Shown: positions 38,404-47,707, counted from the first letter of the stretch. The stretch is 64,000 nt of DNA from Bdellovibrio bacteriovorus str. Tiberius (GCF_000317895.1 NC_019567.1:3100001-3164000); one strand, 5' to 3'. Translations and numbers: made by a program. The notes: generated by a model from the letters alone, not told the origin.

Positions 38404-38955
38404 TTACTTTCTTACTTTTTTCTTCTTTTTTTGTGTTTTTGCCGCAGCTTTTGCAGGCTTCTTGGCTGCCTTCGCCGCAGCTTTTACCGGGGCTTTTTTA
38501 GCCAGCATAAGAGCTGTCTTCATGGCCGCAGGGATTTCCTGAGTCAGGCCGATCATTTCCATCGTCACCTGAGCAGCTTCTTCACCCTTGTTGCCGTGAT
38601 CGCCACCAGCGCGAGCCAGGGCCTGCTCTTCGTTTTCAGTCGTCAGAACGCCGAAACCGATCGGTTTTTTGTAATCAAGCATAAGACGGGTTACGCCGTC
38701 AGTCACAGAGTTGCAAACATAGTCATAGTGGGAAGTGTCACCACGGATCACCACGCCCAATGCCACAACACCGTCACAGCCCGCTTCCAGGAAAGCCTGG
38801 CACGCCAATGGGATTTCCACCGCGCCCGGAACCAAAGCCGCAAAGATCTCTACGTCTTCACAGGACTCCAGATAGCTGATCGCGCCTTCTTCAAGTTTAG
38901 AGGTGATTTCCTGATTCCAGCGAGCGGTGACAACACCAACTTTGATTTTTCCCAT
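38404..38955 (-). CDS. ribH: Lumazine synthase (RibH) with a histone-H1-like lysine/alanine tail
   Basis: Catalyses condensation of the ribityl-aminouracil with dihydroxybutanone phosphate to lumazine, the penultimate riboflavin step. The core (1-148) has the family motifs VVTARWN, VPGAVEIPLA and GVVIRGDTSHYDYV with the catalytic His. Residues about 150-183 form a Lys/Ala/Pro tail (AKKAPVKAAAKAAKKPAK and on), which raises the length to 183 against the usual ~155. The tail resembles the H1-like protein encoded at 50565. The start overlaps the ribBA stop by 1 bp. Confidence 0.95.
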   Translation of the reverse strand: MGKIKVGVVTARWNQEITSKLEEGAISYLESCEDVEIFAALVPGAVEIPLACQAFLEAGCDGVVALGVVIRGDTSHYDYVCNSVTDGVTRLMLDYKKPIGFGVLTTENEEQALARAGGDHGNKGEEAAQVTMEMIGLTQEIPAAMKTALMLAKKAPVKAAAKAAKKPAKAAAKTQKKKKKVRK

Positions 38956-40085
38956 TATTTTGGTCCCTTCAAGTTTTCCATTGCGACAATTTCAACGATT
39001 TCGATATCAAAGGCCTTCAGGCCGACTTTCTTTTCCGGCTTGTTGGTCAAAAGACGGATCTTGTTCGCACCAAGCTCACGCAGGATCTGGGCGCCGATGC
39101 CGTAGTCACGCTCATCCATCAACGGCGTCGTCGGACGGATGTCCTCAAGACCCACCAGAACATTCAGTTCTTGAGTCAGGCCGGTGGTGCGGTTGTTTCC
39201 GCGCAGAAGCACGAAAGCGCCGCTTTCTTCCTGGGAAATAGCCTTGATGCTTTCAAGCACGGACGAAGCCCCACGCTGAACCACCGCCATGAAATCACGG
39301 GTGAAGTTGTCCACGTGAACACGCACCAGGGTTGGATGATCCTTCTTGATTTCACCTTTTTGGATCACCAGATGCTCCAGGCCATCCACCGTGCTGCGGA
39401 AGACACGCGCCTGCATGTTTTCACCGAAGGATGCTGGCAGTGGAACACTGTGCAGCTCTTCCACCAAAGTTTCATTCGCCAGACGATACGCAATCAGATC
39501 CACGATCGTGCCGATTTTGATATCGTGCTTTTTTGCGAACTCACGAAGATCACCCACGCGAGCCATTGTGCCGTCATCGTTCATCACTTCACAGATCACT
39601 GCGGCTGGATTCAAACCCGCCAGGCGGGCCAGATCCACGCTGGCTTCGGTATGACCGGCACGCTTCAAAACCCCACCCTGCTGGGCGCGGATTGGGAAGA
39701 TGTGACCCGGCATGTGAATGTCCGCCGGTTTTGCATGAGGGTTCGCAGCCACTCGGCAGGTCAATGCACGATCGGCAGCGGAAATACCAGTCGAGATACC
39801 TTCAGAAGCCTCGATGCTGACCATGAACGCTGTTTTGTTCGGCGCAAAGTTCAGATCATCACGCACCATCAGTGGCAGCTGCAGACGCTCGACCTGCTGG
39901 GCTGTCAGACACAGGCACACCAGACCGCGGGCTTCTTTCACCATGAAGTTGATATTTTGTGGCGTGGCGAATTCAGCGGCCAGAATCAGATCGCCTTCGT
40001 TTTCCCGATCTTCGTCATCCACCAGGATAACCATCTTGCCGTTACGAACATCATCGATGATCTCAGGGATTGTATTGAATTCCAT
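38955..40085 (-). CDS. ribBA: RibBA-type protein: DHBP synthase with degenerate GTP cyclohydrolase II domain
   Basis: 376 residues. The RibB half (1-205) is complete: DDEDRENEGDL, the HIFPIRA segment and GHTEASVDLARLAG, so it should make dihydroxybutanone phosphate from ribulose 5-phosphate. The RibA half (about 210-376) keeps late motifs (DERDYGIGAQILRELGANK) but where the zinc-binding cysteines are expected the sequence reads VRVHVDNFTRDFMAVV, and this half contains no cysteine at all. The GTP-binding segment is also altered. GTP cyclohydrolase II activity is therefore unlikely. It follows ribE by 2 bp. Confidence 0.92.
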   Translation of the reverse strand: MEFNTIPEIIDDVRNGKMVILVDDEDRENEGDLILAAEFATPQNINFMVKEARGLVCLCLTAQQVERLQLPLMVRDDLNFAPNKTAFMVSIEASEGISTGISAADRALTCRVAANPHAKPADIHMPGHIFPIRAQQGGVLKRAGHTEASVDLARLAGLNPAAVICEVMNDDGTMARVGDLREFAKKHDIKIGTIVDLIAYRLANETLVEELHSVPLPASFGENMQARVFRSTVDGLEHLVIQKGEIKKDHPTLVRVHVDNFTRDFMAVVQRGASSVLESIKAISQEESGAFVLLRGNNRTTGLTQELNVLVGLEDIRPTTPLMDERDYGIGAQILRELGANKIRLLTNKPEKKVGLKAFDIEIVEIVAMENLKGPK

Positions 40086-40087
40086 TG

Positions 40088-40687
40088 TTAGCCCTTTCTG
40101 ACTTCCAAAGAACGTTGGATGGCGCGGGCCATGTAATCAGGCTCCACGTTGATACGGCTGCCCGGCTTAAGCAGTCCCAAGTTAGTGCGCTTCAAAGTTT
40201 CAGGGATCAAGCAGACAGACACCACCGAACCCTGCAGTTCATTGACCGTCAGGCTGACCCCATTCAGGGTCACGCTGCCCTTTTTCCAGACGTAAGGCAA
40301 AATGGTTTCTGCCACGTTCACATCCAGAAAGAAGGATTCACCCTCAAGATCAGCGCGGGTCACTGTCCCCAGGCTGTCGACGTGACCGGTCACCAGATGG
40401 CCGTGAATACGGTCACCAAAACGCAAAGATCTCTCAAGATTGACCTGTTTTCCCAGCCAGCTTTGCGGGTTCCATTCAAGAACCTTGATGGTCTCGGCCG
40501 CCAAAGCAAAAGTCATGGTCTGATCATCAAAAGCTTCCACGGTCAGACAAGCGCCGTCGCAGGCAATACTGTCGCCGAGCTTTATGTCATTGAATTCAGA
40601 AGGTTTTTTGATTTTTATACGATAGGCATTGGTCAGCTCTTCAGAGCTTTCAATGGGCATCACAGATTCTACGATTCCAGAAAACAT
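40088..40687 (-). CDS. ribE: Riboflavin synthase, alpha subunit
   Basis: 199 residues. Dismutates two lumazine molecules to riboflavin. It starts with the family's invariant MFSGIVE and shows the two tandem lumazine-binding barrels: GDSIACDGACLTV in the first, KGSVTLNGVSLTVN in the second, plus HLVTGHVD between. First gene of the rib-ntrYX-proS operon. The 85-bp gap upstream is too short for, and shows no sign of, an FMN riboswitch. Confidence 0.96.
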   Translation of the reverse strand: MFSGIVESVMPIESSEELTNAYRIKIKKPSEFNDIKLGDSIACDGACLTVEAFDDQTMTFALAAETIKVLEWNPQSWLGKQVNLERSLRFGDRIHGHLVTGHVDSLGTVTRADLEGESFFLDVNVAETILPYVWKKGSVTLNGVSLTVNELQGSVVSVCLIPETLKRTNLGLLKPGSRINVEPDYMARAIQRSLEVRKG

Positions 40688-40772
40688 AGGGGCCTCAAGC
40701 TTGTGGCCGAGACCCTACATCTTTCCCCTGCCCGTGGCAAGGAAAGTGGCACTTTTACACTCTGAGAAAGCC

Positions 40773-41969
40773 CTAGCCGCGGCCCGGTTTTCCCGGGTTT
40801 TGATTGCCTATTGGTTTGGACGGGGTCTGAGTGGCTGGCGTGGAGGAATCCACCGGCTGAACACCCGGATCCTGTGGCTTATAATCCGCAGCATGGAACT
40901 GGAACAGTTTTACTTTGGCTCCAATAACAGCGTTATTGGCATTTTGTTCGATCACGCGACCGCGGGAGATTTCATCACCCACCCAGTCGATCTCGATCTT
41001 GGCAACCGCCGAACCTGCCGCGGCCCCACCACCCAGGTATTTCGAGTTACAAGGTTCACCTTCCCAGTAGTAGTCTTCGTTATAAACCAACAACTGATCG
41101 CCCGCTTCCAGGCCCACATCCAAACCGCCCACGATCACCAAATGCGTGTCGTGATTGGCCATCACACGGGTGTGCCATTCTTCAGATTTCAATCCGGAGT
41201 TCAGTTCACCCACGGCTTTGACCAAAGCATTCTTGGTCACTTGCGCCAGCGGCGTCTGATAGTAAGCGCTTGGCCCAATAGTGAAGGCACCGAAATTCAG
41301 GCCGAAGTTCACTTTGGTTTTGGTCTGTTTTGTCGTCACATTGGCTGCTGTCATCACTTTCGAAGTCAAAGGACGAGTCGCCATCATGGAAAGATCCAGC
41401 TGCGCCCATTCGACATTCAAGCCCGCCGAAGCCAGTCCATTCGTGGAATAGTTCCCTGCCGGAGTGAAACCCACCGTCAGACCACCACCGCCGATCAATT
41501 CAAATGAATTCACCGCACCGGAAAGTTTCGCCTGCGGAATGTTCACCATACACCACGCGGTTTGCGCGTACTGCACATCATAGTTGTCCTTGCCGACAGC
41601 TTCAGCAAACGCCTTCATCATCTGACCGTCCGCTTTGGTCAGATTGAAGAAGCTTTGATCCCCGCTGCGTGCCTGCTCCGGGGGAACAGCGATTGGAGGC
41701 GCATATCTTAGCGCGAATTCTTTGCTCTCCATGAGCACTCCATATATCTGTTCGTTGGCAACAAATTGGAAATCGAAAGAACCATTGGGGAAGATCAGAG
41801 GACTGGAGCGGATCGCGCCCATCTCAACAATCTTCTTAAGACTGCGCACCGGAACTTCAGCCTGCTTTTGTTCGCACTTCTGATTTCCCATTGTCATGGC
41901 CGCGCCGGCGATCATCACGCCTGCTTTGAAAATTTGTTTCGACCATTTTACTGTGCCTTGTGATTTCAT
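40773..41969 (-). CDS. Secreted protein of unknown function
   Basis: 398 residues from the ATG at 41969, which has an AAGGGA site; an ATG at 41990 is less supported. The N-terminus is a signal-like segment (KAGVMIAGAAMTMG) with a Cys soon after (NQKC), not a good lipobox. The body mixes beta strands and Gly-rich segments, including a symmetrical NSFELIGGGGLTVG region and a late VLYNEDYYWEGEP-like stretch, and ends in a Pro/Gly-rich tail (NPGKPGRG). No family recognised. Periplasmic or surface location is likely. Confidence 0.72.
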   Translation of the reverse strand: MKSQGTVKWSKQIFKAGVMIAGAAMTMGNQKCEQKQAEVPVRSLKKIVEMGAIRSSPLIFPNGSFDFQFVANEQIYGVLMESKEFALRYAPPIAVPPEQARSGDQSFFNLTKADGQMMKAFAEAVGKDNYDVQYAQTAWCMVNIPQAKLSGAVNSFELIGGGGLTVGFTPAGNYSTNGLASAGLNVEWAQLDLSMMATRPLTSKVMTAANVTTKQTKTKVNFGLNFGAFTIGPSAYYQTPLAQVTKNALVKAVGELNSGLKSEEWHTRVMANHDTHLVIVGGLDVGLEAGDQLLVYNEDYYWEGEPCNSKYLGGGAAAGSAVAKIEIDWVGDEISRGRVIEQNANNAVIGAKVKLFQFHAADYKPQDPGVQPVDSSTPATQTPSKPIGNQNPGKPGRG

Positions 41970-42308
41970 GATATTCCCTTTCCACTCCATCTATCGAGGC
42001 GGTTCATGCACAGTATACGGAATGAAAAGGCTGGACCTTAAACCGGGTGTAAGTTTGCGGACTCATTTGCAAAAACGAAACCGGTTTCATCATGAGACGC
42101 GCTAAGTGTTTGAAATTGTTCGCAAGCCTTGGAAACAGCAATTTCAAAAAAATTTTGCCTTGTCGAATGTTTAGACTGTTTAAGAAAAGTTGAATGGCGT
42201 GATGACTAGTGTGAATACTCTGAACGTCAAAACATTGATCACAATAAAACGAAATACGAATAAAGAATTTCGGACGGCTGCTTTGCCGCCCGCTCAAGCA
42301 CGGCAATG
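41970..42308. other. Intergenic region with a 12-bp palindrome
   Basis: 339 bp without a gene. It must hold the promoter of the secreted protein gene on the minus strand. The only clear structure is the perfect palindrome GAAACCGGTTTC at 42077-42088, about 108 bp upstream of that start codon. An A-run (AAAAAAATTTT) lies near 42150. No RNA gene or classical terminator is seen. Confidence 0.5.
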
Positions 42309-42803
42309 CTAGAAGCTGCCGCCACCGGACAGTGTGATGAAGTATTGGGTCTCGCTTTTATTAAGTGTGAAATCGTTTTTATCCTTACGATCCTCGAAAT
42401 ACTGGAACTGCTGAACACCACCACCGATGCGCAAACCACCCAGGCCGAATGTGATCCCGGCAACTCCAAACGCGGCATTGGAATTTTCAGAGGCAAAACG
42501 CAATCCCGGGCCGGCATAAAGCTCAATCCCCAAAGTGCGGCTGCTGTTGTACATCTCGTAATTGAAAAGACCCGCGGTATCCAAACCATACACGGTATTA
42601 ATCTGGGATCCAAACTGTGTAAAGATGGAGTTTCTCCAGTTGAACCAGTTCACTGGAAAATAGTTCAAGCCCAGATGAATCTCGCTGTAGGATTCACCAT
42701 CACGGGAACCGGCAGAACCACTTAAGTCGTAAGAAACATACGAAGCCTGGGCTGCGCAGGAAAAACCGATTGCCATTGCCAGAGTGCCAATAAACTTTTT
42801 CAT
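42309..42803 (-). CDS. Small outer-membrane beta-barrel protein
   Basis: 164 residues with a signal peptide (1-20, ending AQA) and alternating strands (HLGLNYFPVNWF, LGIELYAGPGLRF, FGVAGITFGLGGL), ending in Phe (LSGGGSF), the usual outer-membrane barrel C-terminus. The GGAG site upstream is good. It follows the histone-fold gene by 38 bp on the same strand and may be cotranscribed with it. Function unknown. Confidence 0.78.
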   Translation of the reverse strand: MKKFIGTLAMAIGFSCAAQASYVSYDLSGSAGSRDGESYSEIHLGLNYFPVNWFNWRNSIFTQFGSQINTVYGLDTAGLFNYEMYNSSRTLGIELYAGPGLRFASENSNAAFGVAGITFGLGGLRIGGGVQQFQYFEDRKDKNDFTLNKSETQYFITLSGGGSF

Positions 42804-42841
42804 AGAACTCCATTTCTTTAAGTGTCTGAAAACCGGGGGAA

Positions 42842-43351
42842 CTACTTTTTCAAGAATTCAAAATCGCGATCCATCACCGTCTTACGCCCGTCAGCCCGTG
42901 CATTTTCAATCGCACGATCACACAGGATACGCACGTGATCCGAAAGCACATCCATCACGGATGCAGAAGTATTGTATTCAGAACGGGCCTGAATATAGTC
43001 CTTCAAACGAGAGGCGATGATCAAAACTTCCTGAGGAGCTGCCGCCAGACTGCCCGCCGGAGCCGACGGAGTGGATGCTGTCGGAGATTTGACAATGATA
43101 CGAGCCGGAGCGCGCTGATGGGATTCTTCTGCCGCCGCCGCATCTTTCGGAGCAACTTTTTCCACGGCTCCCGCATCGCGGTGTCTTGCCCCCGGCAGAT
43201 GTGTTTCAAAACAAGGGACACTGCAAAAAACATAACCCGTGCGCTCGTTGTTGCAGGTGGAAACACTGCAAACGAAATATTTCGAACCATAATTGATGGG
43301 CTTTTTGCAGGAACTGCATTTACGCCAGAATGTGGCTGAGGTGGCTTCCAT
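42842..43351 (-). CDS. Zinc-finger/histone-fold fusion protein
   Basis: 169 residues from the ATG at 43351 with an AGGAG site. The N-terminus is a cysteine-rich zinc module: Cys 12, 15, 28, 33, 43, 47 and His 51, 57 (CSSC, CSVSTC, CSVPC, then H-x5-H). A flexible Ala/Pro/Ser linker runs from about 60 to 105. The C-terminus (about 108-169) is a histone fold: helix 1 LIIASRLKDYIQ, long helix 2 ASVMDVLSDHVRILCDRAIE, and the hallmark loop GRKTVMDRDF before helix 3. It should dimerise and bind DNA. Zinc-finger histones are, as I recall, a known bacterial group, and Bdellovibrio is known to use histones. Confidence 0.85.
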   Translation of the reverse strand: MEATSATFWRKCSSCKKPINYGSKYFVCSVSTCNNERTGYVFCSVPCFETHLPGARHRDAGAVEKVAPKDAAAAEESHQRAPARIIVKSPTASTPSAPAGSLAAAPQEVLIIASRLKDYIQARSEYNTSASVMDVLSDHVRILCDRAIENARADGRKTVMDRDFEFLKK

Positions 43352-43358
43352 AAAATCT

Positions 43359-43388
43359 CCTGCCAATATTGAAGCACACATTGGCAGG
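43359..43388 (-). promoter_or_regulatory. Hairpin covering the ribosome site of the histone-fold gene
   Basis: On the minus strand, CCTGCCAAT pairs perfectly with ATTGGCAGG (9 bp, 12-nt loop). The 3' arm ends with the AGG of the AGGAG ribosome site, 8 nt before the ATG. No U-run follows, so it is not a standard terminator for capA. It could control translation or be a protein-binding inverted repeat. Confidence 0.55.
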
Positions 43389-43405
43389 GACTGAAAAACG
43401 AAATC

Positions 43406-44518
43406 TTATTGATTGCAGCGCGGGATTTTCTGATCTGGCTCCAGACGGTTTTGAGTGCCCAGATGACGGGCGGCTTCTTTCAGCGCGTCTTTGGAACCTT
43501 TGCTGCTGATCGGATAGACTGTGTATCCATCGCGGTAAGTCGGCGTGTAATAGGAGGTCAGCACCTGAGTGCGGCCCTGCATATCGCGTCCCAACTGCAG
43601 ATAGACAACGGCGCCGGTTTTCTTTTCGGTCCCGGCCTGGAATGCCAGGAAGTTCCCCAGAGAATACACAATCATCGTCAGACGACCGTCACTGGTGCGA
43701 TAGCTTTCCCAGGGTTGCAGGACATGGGGATGAGATCCCACAACTGCCACTGCTCCTGCCTCCAAAAAGCGTTTGGCATAAGTCGTTTGTGACTTGTCCG
43801 GCTTATGGCTGTATTCCACACCCCAGTGCGGAAGCACAATCACACCATCAATGTCGCCCCGAGCGCGCAGCTGACGGATCAATGTTTCGACCTGCTGGGA
43901 TTTGCCATAACAGGAAAGAACTTGGTTCTTAGTGTCTGCTATCCCATTGGTCGCTTCGGTGCAGGCAACAAACGCCATACGATAGCCGCGCACATCCGCC
44001 AGGTGATAGAAGTTTTCATTCGGCGCGTAAGACGGCCTTGTGCCCACGGTGGAAAGGCCAATGTTTTTCGCAGCCTCAATGGTGCGATCGACGCCCCGCC
44101 ATTGTCTGTCCAACGAATGGTTGTTGGCGGTGCTGATCAGGGCAACATTGGAACTTTTCAGATCACGCAGAATCTGCGGATGGAAGTTGAAGGAAAAATT
44201 CGTTCCTGAATACACGTTCAGATCATAGGTAAAACCCTGATCGCCCACATCACGTCCAGCCTTGTCGATACCGACCGCCGCCGGACCTTCCAGATTCACG
44301 GTCATGTAATCGGCTTTGTTGAACAATGGAATGGCCTTGTTCCAAAGACTTGTGAAGTTCTGTTTCGGCAGAATGTTTTTGTAAAGAGCATCGTGAACCA
44401 GAATGTCCCCGGCAAAGCCCAGAACCACGGAACCATCGGCGCAGTTTGCGCCTTTGTTGGCGTGAGCGGATGTTACAAAGATCAGACTGGCAATGAGGAA
44501 AGCTTTATTCAGACGCAT
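43406..44518 (-). CDS. CapA/PgsA-family metallophosphatase-like secreted protein
   Basis: 370 residues with a signal peptide (1-20, ending AHA). Family motifs are in order: GFAGDILVHDALY, VNLEGPAA, STANNHSLDRQW, VIVLPHWGVEY, VVGSHPHVLQP and IVYSLGNFLAF. These proteins resemble the poly-gamma-glutamate capsule protein CapA and have a calcineurin-like fold; many outside capsule operons have unknown substrates. No other capsule gene is near. The stop lies 17 bp before the hairpin in front of the histone-fold gene, so the two may share a transcript. Confidence 0.9.
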   Translation of the reverse strand: MRLNKAFLIASLIFVTSAHANKGANCADGSVVLGFAGDILVHDALYKNILPKQNFTSLWNKAIPLFNKADYMTVNLEGPAAVGIDKAGRDVGDQGFTYDLNVYSGTNFSFNFHPQILRDLKSSNVALISTANNHSLDRQWRGVDRTIEAAKNIGLSTVGTRPSYAPNENFYHLADVRGYRMAFVACTEATNGIADTKNQVLSCYGKSQQVETLIRQLRARGDIDGVIVLPHWGVEYSHKPDKSQTTYAKRFLEAGAVAVVGSHPHVLQPWESYRTSDGRLTMIVYSLGNFLAFQAGTEKKTGAVVYLQLGRDMQGRTQVLTSYYTPTYRDGYTVYPISSKGSKDALKEAARHLGTQNRLEPDQKIPRCNQ

Positions 44519-44609
44519 AGGCCGTGAGGATGCCCTCGGCAGAGGGGTTTCTCAACCCACAGACCTGTAACGGAAAAGAATGCAAAAGGTGTCTAAAACC
44601 CTGACAGCT

Positions 44610-44993
44610 CTAGTCGTGGGAAAGACCCGTAATCAGCAGCTCAGCCGTCGCCGGATTGGTCGCCAGCGGAACATTATGAACGTCGCAGATTCGCATCAAC
44701 ATCGAGATGTCCGGGTCATGGGGATGCATGCCCAGCGGATCGCGGAAAAAGATCACGCCCTGGCATTTTCCCGTCGCCACTTCGGCGGCGATCTGGGCGT
44801 CCCCACCCAGCGGTCCCGACAACCTGCGCGTAACCTTCAGGCCCGCAGCCTGAATCAGACGACCGGTATTGCCGGTACCCACCAAAGTGAAGTTTTTGAA
44901 AGTATCAAGATGATCACGCACGAATGAAACCATCAAAGCTTTCTTTCCGTCGTGAGCAATCAAGGCCAATGTCTTTTTCTTTTGCTTTTTCAT
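44610..44993 (-). CDS. mgsA: Methylglyoxal synthase
   Basis: 127 residues. Converts dihydroxyacetone phosphate to methylglyoxal and phosphate. Diagnostic motifs: LALIAHDGKK, TGNTGRLI, the catalytic SGPLGGDAQIA, and HPHDPDISMLMRICDVHNVPLATNPATAELLI. Length is typical. It lies behind the clpB terminator, so it probably has its own promoter in 44994-45045. Confidence 0.96.
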   Translation of the reverse strand: MKKQKKKTLALIAHDGKKALMVSFVRDHLDTFKNFTLVGTGNTGRLIQAAGLKVTRRLSGPLGGDAQIAAEVATGKCQGVIFFRDPLGMHPHDPDISMLMRICDVHNVPLATNPATAELLITGLSHD

Positions 44994-45045
44994 TCCTTCA
45001 CTCTATTCCCGTAAAACTCAATTGTCATGTCATCGCTTAAGAAGC

Positions 45046-45075
45046 AAAAAGCCCTGCCTCGATGAGACAGGGCTT
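45046..45075 (-). terminator. Terminator of clpB
   Basis: On the minus strand a 12-bp stem starting AAGCCCTG and closing CAGGGCTT, with one internal wobble and an ATC loop, ends in TTTTT. Confidence 0.9.
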
Positions 45076-45118
45076 GATGCTGTGTAGCCAGAAAAAACAA
45101 CCAGGCACCTTTTACCTT

Positions 45119-47707
45119 TTAGAAGGTCAGGGAGCCGCCGTTGGCTTTGACGTGAATGGTGTCTCCGGCTTTGACTTTGCCAGAGATGATTTCTTTGGAA
45201 AGTGGATTCAGAAGTTCGCTCTGAATCACACGCTTCAAAGGTCTTGCACCATAAATCGGGTCGTAGCCTTTCTTCGCCAGGAAGTCGATGGCCTCCTGAT
45301 TGAAGTCGATACCGATCTTTTTCGCTTTCAGTCGTTGCGCGACCAGATCCAGCTGCACCTTCACGATGCCGGAAATCTGCGATTCGCCCAGGGACTTGAA
45401 CATCACGATTTCATCAATACGGTTCAGGAACTCCGGACGGAATCTTTCGCGCAAAGCCTCATTCACGGCTTCACGTTTTTGATTTTCCGACATACCCGGA
45501 TCCAGAATCGACTGGGAACCCACGTTCGAGGTCATGATCAGCACGGTGTTTTTGAAATCCACAGTGCGTCCCTGACCGTCAGTCAAACGACCGTCATCCA
45601 GAACCTGCAAAAGGATGTTGAACACATCCGGATGGGCTTTTTCAACTTCATCCAGCAACACCACACTGTAGGGACGGCGACGGACTGATTCCGTCAGCTG
45701 ACCACCCTCTTCATAACCGACATAGCCCGGAGGCGCGCCGATCAGACGGGACACCGCGTGTTTTTCCATGTATTCGCTCATGTCGATGCGAACAACGGCT
45801 TGTTCGTCATCGAACAGGAATTCGGCCAAGGCCTTCACGGTTTCAGTTTTACCCACACCCGTCGGACCCAGGAACATGAAAGTCCCGATCGGACGATTCG
45901 GGTCTGAAATCTCGGCCCGTGCACGACGAATGGCATCGGCCACAATCGTGAGGGCATGATCCTGACCCACCACACGGTGTTTCAGCGCATCTTCCATGTG
46001 CAGCAGTTTCTGGGATTCGCTTTCCAGCATTTTACTGACTGGAATTCCCGTCCACTTAGCGACGACTTCGGCCACATCCTCAGGACCGACCTCTTCTTTC
46101 AGCATTCGGTTTTCTGAAGCGGATTTCGCGCCTTCCTTGCTGCGCTCTTCAAGGGCTTTAAGTTTTTTCTCGGCCTCCGGAAGTTTTCCGTATTTCAGCT
46201 CGGCCGCTTTACCCAAGTCGCCTTCGCGCTCGGCTTTGGCCACCGCCACTTTCAGATCCTCGATGTCGGCTTTGAGTTTTTTAATGCCCTCAATACCGCC
46301 TTTTTCAAATTCCCACTGTTCGCGCAGCAGCTGGTTCTTGGCGTTCAGTTCGGTGATTTCTTTATCAATCACTGCCAGACGCTCGCGGGCGCTTTCGTCT
46401 TTTTCTTTTTTCAGCGCCTCTTTTTCAATACGCAACTGCATCAGCTCGCGTTCGATCTTGTCGACTTCTTCCGGCACCGAGCGGGTTTCGATACCCAGCT
46501 TGCTGGCCGCTTCGTCGATCAAATCAATCGCCTTATCCGGCAGGAAACGGTTGGTGATATAACGGTGAGACAATTTCACCGCGGACACCAGCGCCGCATC
46601 CGTGATGCGAATACCGTGGTGGACTTCGTACTTTTCTTTCAAGCCACGCAGGATGGTGATGGCGTCTTCAACACTTGGTTCCTCGACCATAACCGTCTGG
46701 AAGCGTCTTTCCAAAGCCGCATCTTTTTCGATGTACTTGCGGTATTCATCCAATGTGGTGGCACCAATACAGCGCAGTTCACCGCGTGCCAGGGCCGGCT
46801 TCAGCAACTGCCCCGCATCCATGGCACCGTCGGTTTTACCCGCGCCCACCAGGGTGTGCAGTTCGTCGATGAACAAAATGATCTGGCCATCGCTGGAGGT
46901 GACTTCTTTGATCACCGCTTTCAGACGGTCTTCAAATTCCCCGCGGTATTTTGCACCCGCGATCAAGGCCCCCATATCCAAAGACATCAGTTTTTTGCCA
47001 ACCAGATTGTCCGGCACGTCGTGTTTGATGATCCGCAAAGCCAGGCCTTCGGCGATGGCGGTTTTACCCACGCCCGGTTCACCGATAAGGACCGGGTTGT
47101 TTTTAGTACGGCGGGAAAGAACCTGCACCACGCGGCGGATTTCTTCATCACGACCCACCACCGGATCCAGTTTGCCCTCGGCCGCCAAAGCGGTCAGGTC
47201 ACGAGCATACTTGTTCAGAACCTCGTACTTGTTTTCCGGATCATCATCCGTCACTTTTTGTTTTCCGCGAATTTCAGTCAGGGCCGTGCGTGCCGCATCC
47301 GCCGTGACTTTGTTTTTCTTAAACAGCCCGATCAGTTCAGCATCCCCGCCTTTCAGCATGGCCATAAAGAAGTGCTCGGTGGAGATATAGGAATCACCCC
47401 ATTCCTGAGCTTCGGTTTCGGCCGCCTGAAAGATCTTTTCAAGGCGAGGGCTGGCGAACATCTTTTGCCCGCCACCGGTCACCTGAGGGAATTTATCAAT
47501 TTTAGTCCGCAATTCCGCAAGGAACTGGGCCTGAGGAACATTCAATTTGTCGAGAATGCGCGGGACAATGCCTTCGGTCTGCTGTACCAGCTCCATCAGA
47601 AGGTGTTCCGGTTCTACAGAGGGGCTGTTTTTGCGCTCAGCCAGTCTCGCGGCGGCCTGCATGGCCTCCTGGCTTTTTCGCGTCATTTTTTCAATATCGT
47701 TGCTCAT
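45119..47707 (-). CDS. clpB: ClpB disaggregase (AAA+ chaperone)
   Basis: 862 residues, the normal length. Rescues aggregated proteins with DnaK in the cytoplasm. Two Clp-N repeats (1-145), first AAA+ module with [15 protein letters not shown] (about 205) and [15 protein letters not shown], the coiled-coil middle domain (about 400-520, Glu/Lys-rich with IEREL motifs), second AAA+ with [17 protein letters not shown] (about 605) and [13 protein letters not shown], then the C-terminal D2-small domain. A GGAGGGTTT site precedes the ATG. It has a heat-shock-like promoter upstream and its own terminator. Confidence 0.98.
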   Translation of the reverse strand: MSNDIEKMTRKSQEAMQAAARLAERKNSPSVEPEHLLMELVQQTEGIVPRILDKLNVPQAQFLAELRTKIDKFPQVTGGGQKMFASPRLEKIFQAAETEAQEWGDSYISTEHFFMAMLKGGDAELIGLFKKNKVTADAARTALTEIRGKQKVTDDDPENKYEVLNKYARDLTALAAEGKLDPVVGRDEEIRRVVQVLSRRTKNNPVLIGEPGVGKTAIAEGLALRIIKHDVPDNLVGKKLMSLDMGALIAGAKYRGEFEDRLKAVIKEVTSSDGQIILFIDELHTLVGAGKTDGAMDAGQLLKPALARGELRCIGATTLDEYRKYIEKDAALERRFQTVMVEEPSVEDAITILRGLKEKYEVHHGIRITDAALVSAVKLSHRYITNRFLPDKAIDLIDEAASKLGIETRSVPEEVDKIERELMQLRIEKEALKKEKDESARERLAVIDKEITELNAKNQLLREQWEFEKGGIEGIKKLKADIEDLKVAVAKAEREGDLGKAAELKYGKLPEAEKKLKALEERSKEGAKSASENRMLKEEVGPEDVAEVVAKWTGIPVSKMLESESQKLLHMEDALKHRVVGQDHALTIVADAIRRARAEISDPNRPIGTFMFLGPTGVGKTETVKALAEFLFDDEQAVVRIDMSEYMEKHAVSRLIGAPPGYVGYEEGGQLTESVRRRPYSVVLLDEVEKAHPDVFNILLQVLDDGRLTDGQGRTVDFKNTVLIMTSNVGSQSILDPGMSENQKREAVNEALRERFRPEFLNRIDEIVMFKSLGESQISGIVKVQLDLVAQRLKAKKIGIDFNQEAIDFLAKKGYDPIYGARPLKRVIQSELLNPLSKEIISGKVKAGDTIHVKANGGSLTF

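Noticed and set aside
40688..40772. Possible FMN riboswitch before the riboflavin genes
   Set aside because: The gap is 85 bp and lacks the conserved FMN aptamer core (about 120 nt).
42842..43381. Longer start for the zinc-finger histone at 43381
   Set aside because: It would place the start inside the 9-bp inverted repeat; the ATG at 43351 has a proper AGGAG site.
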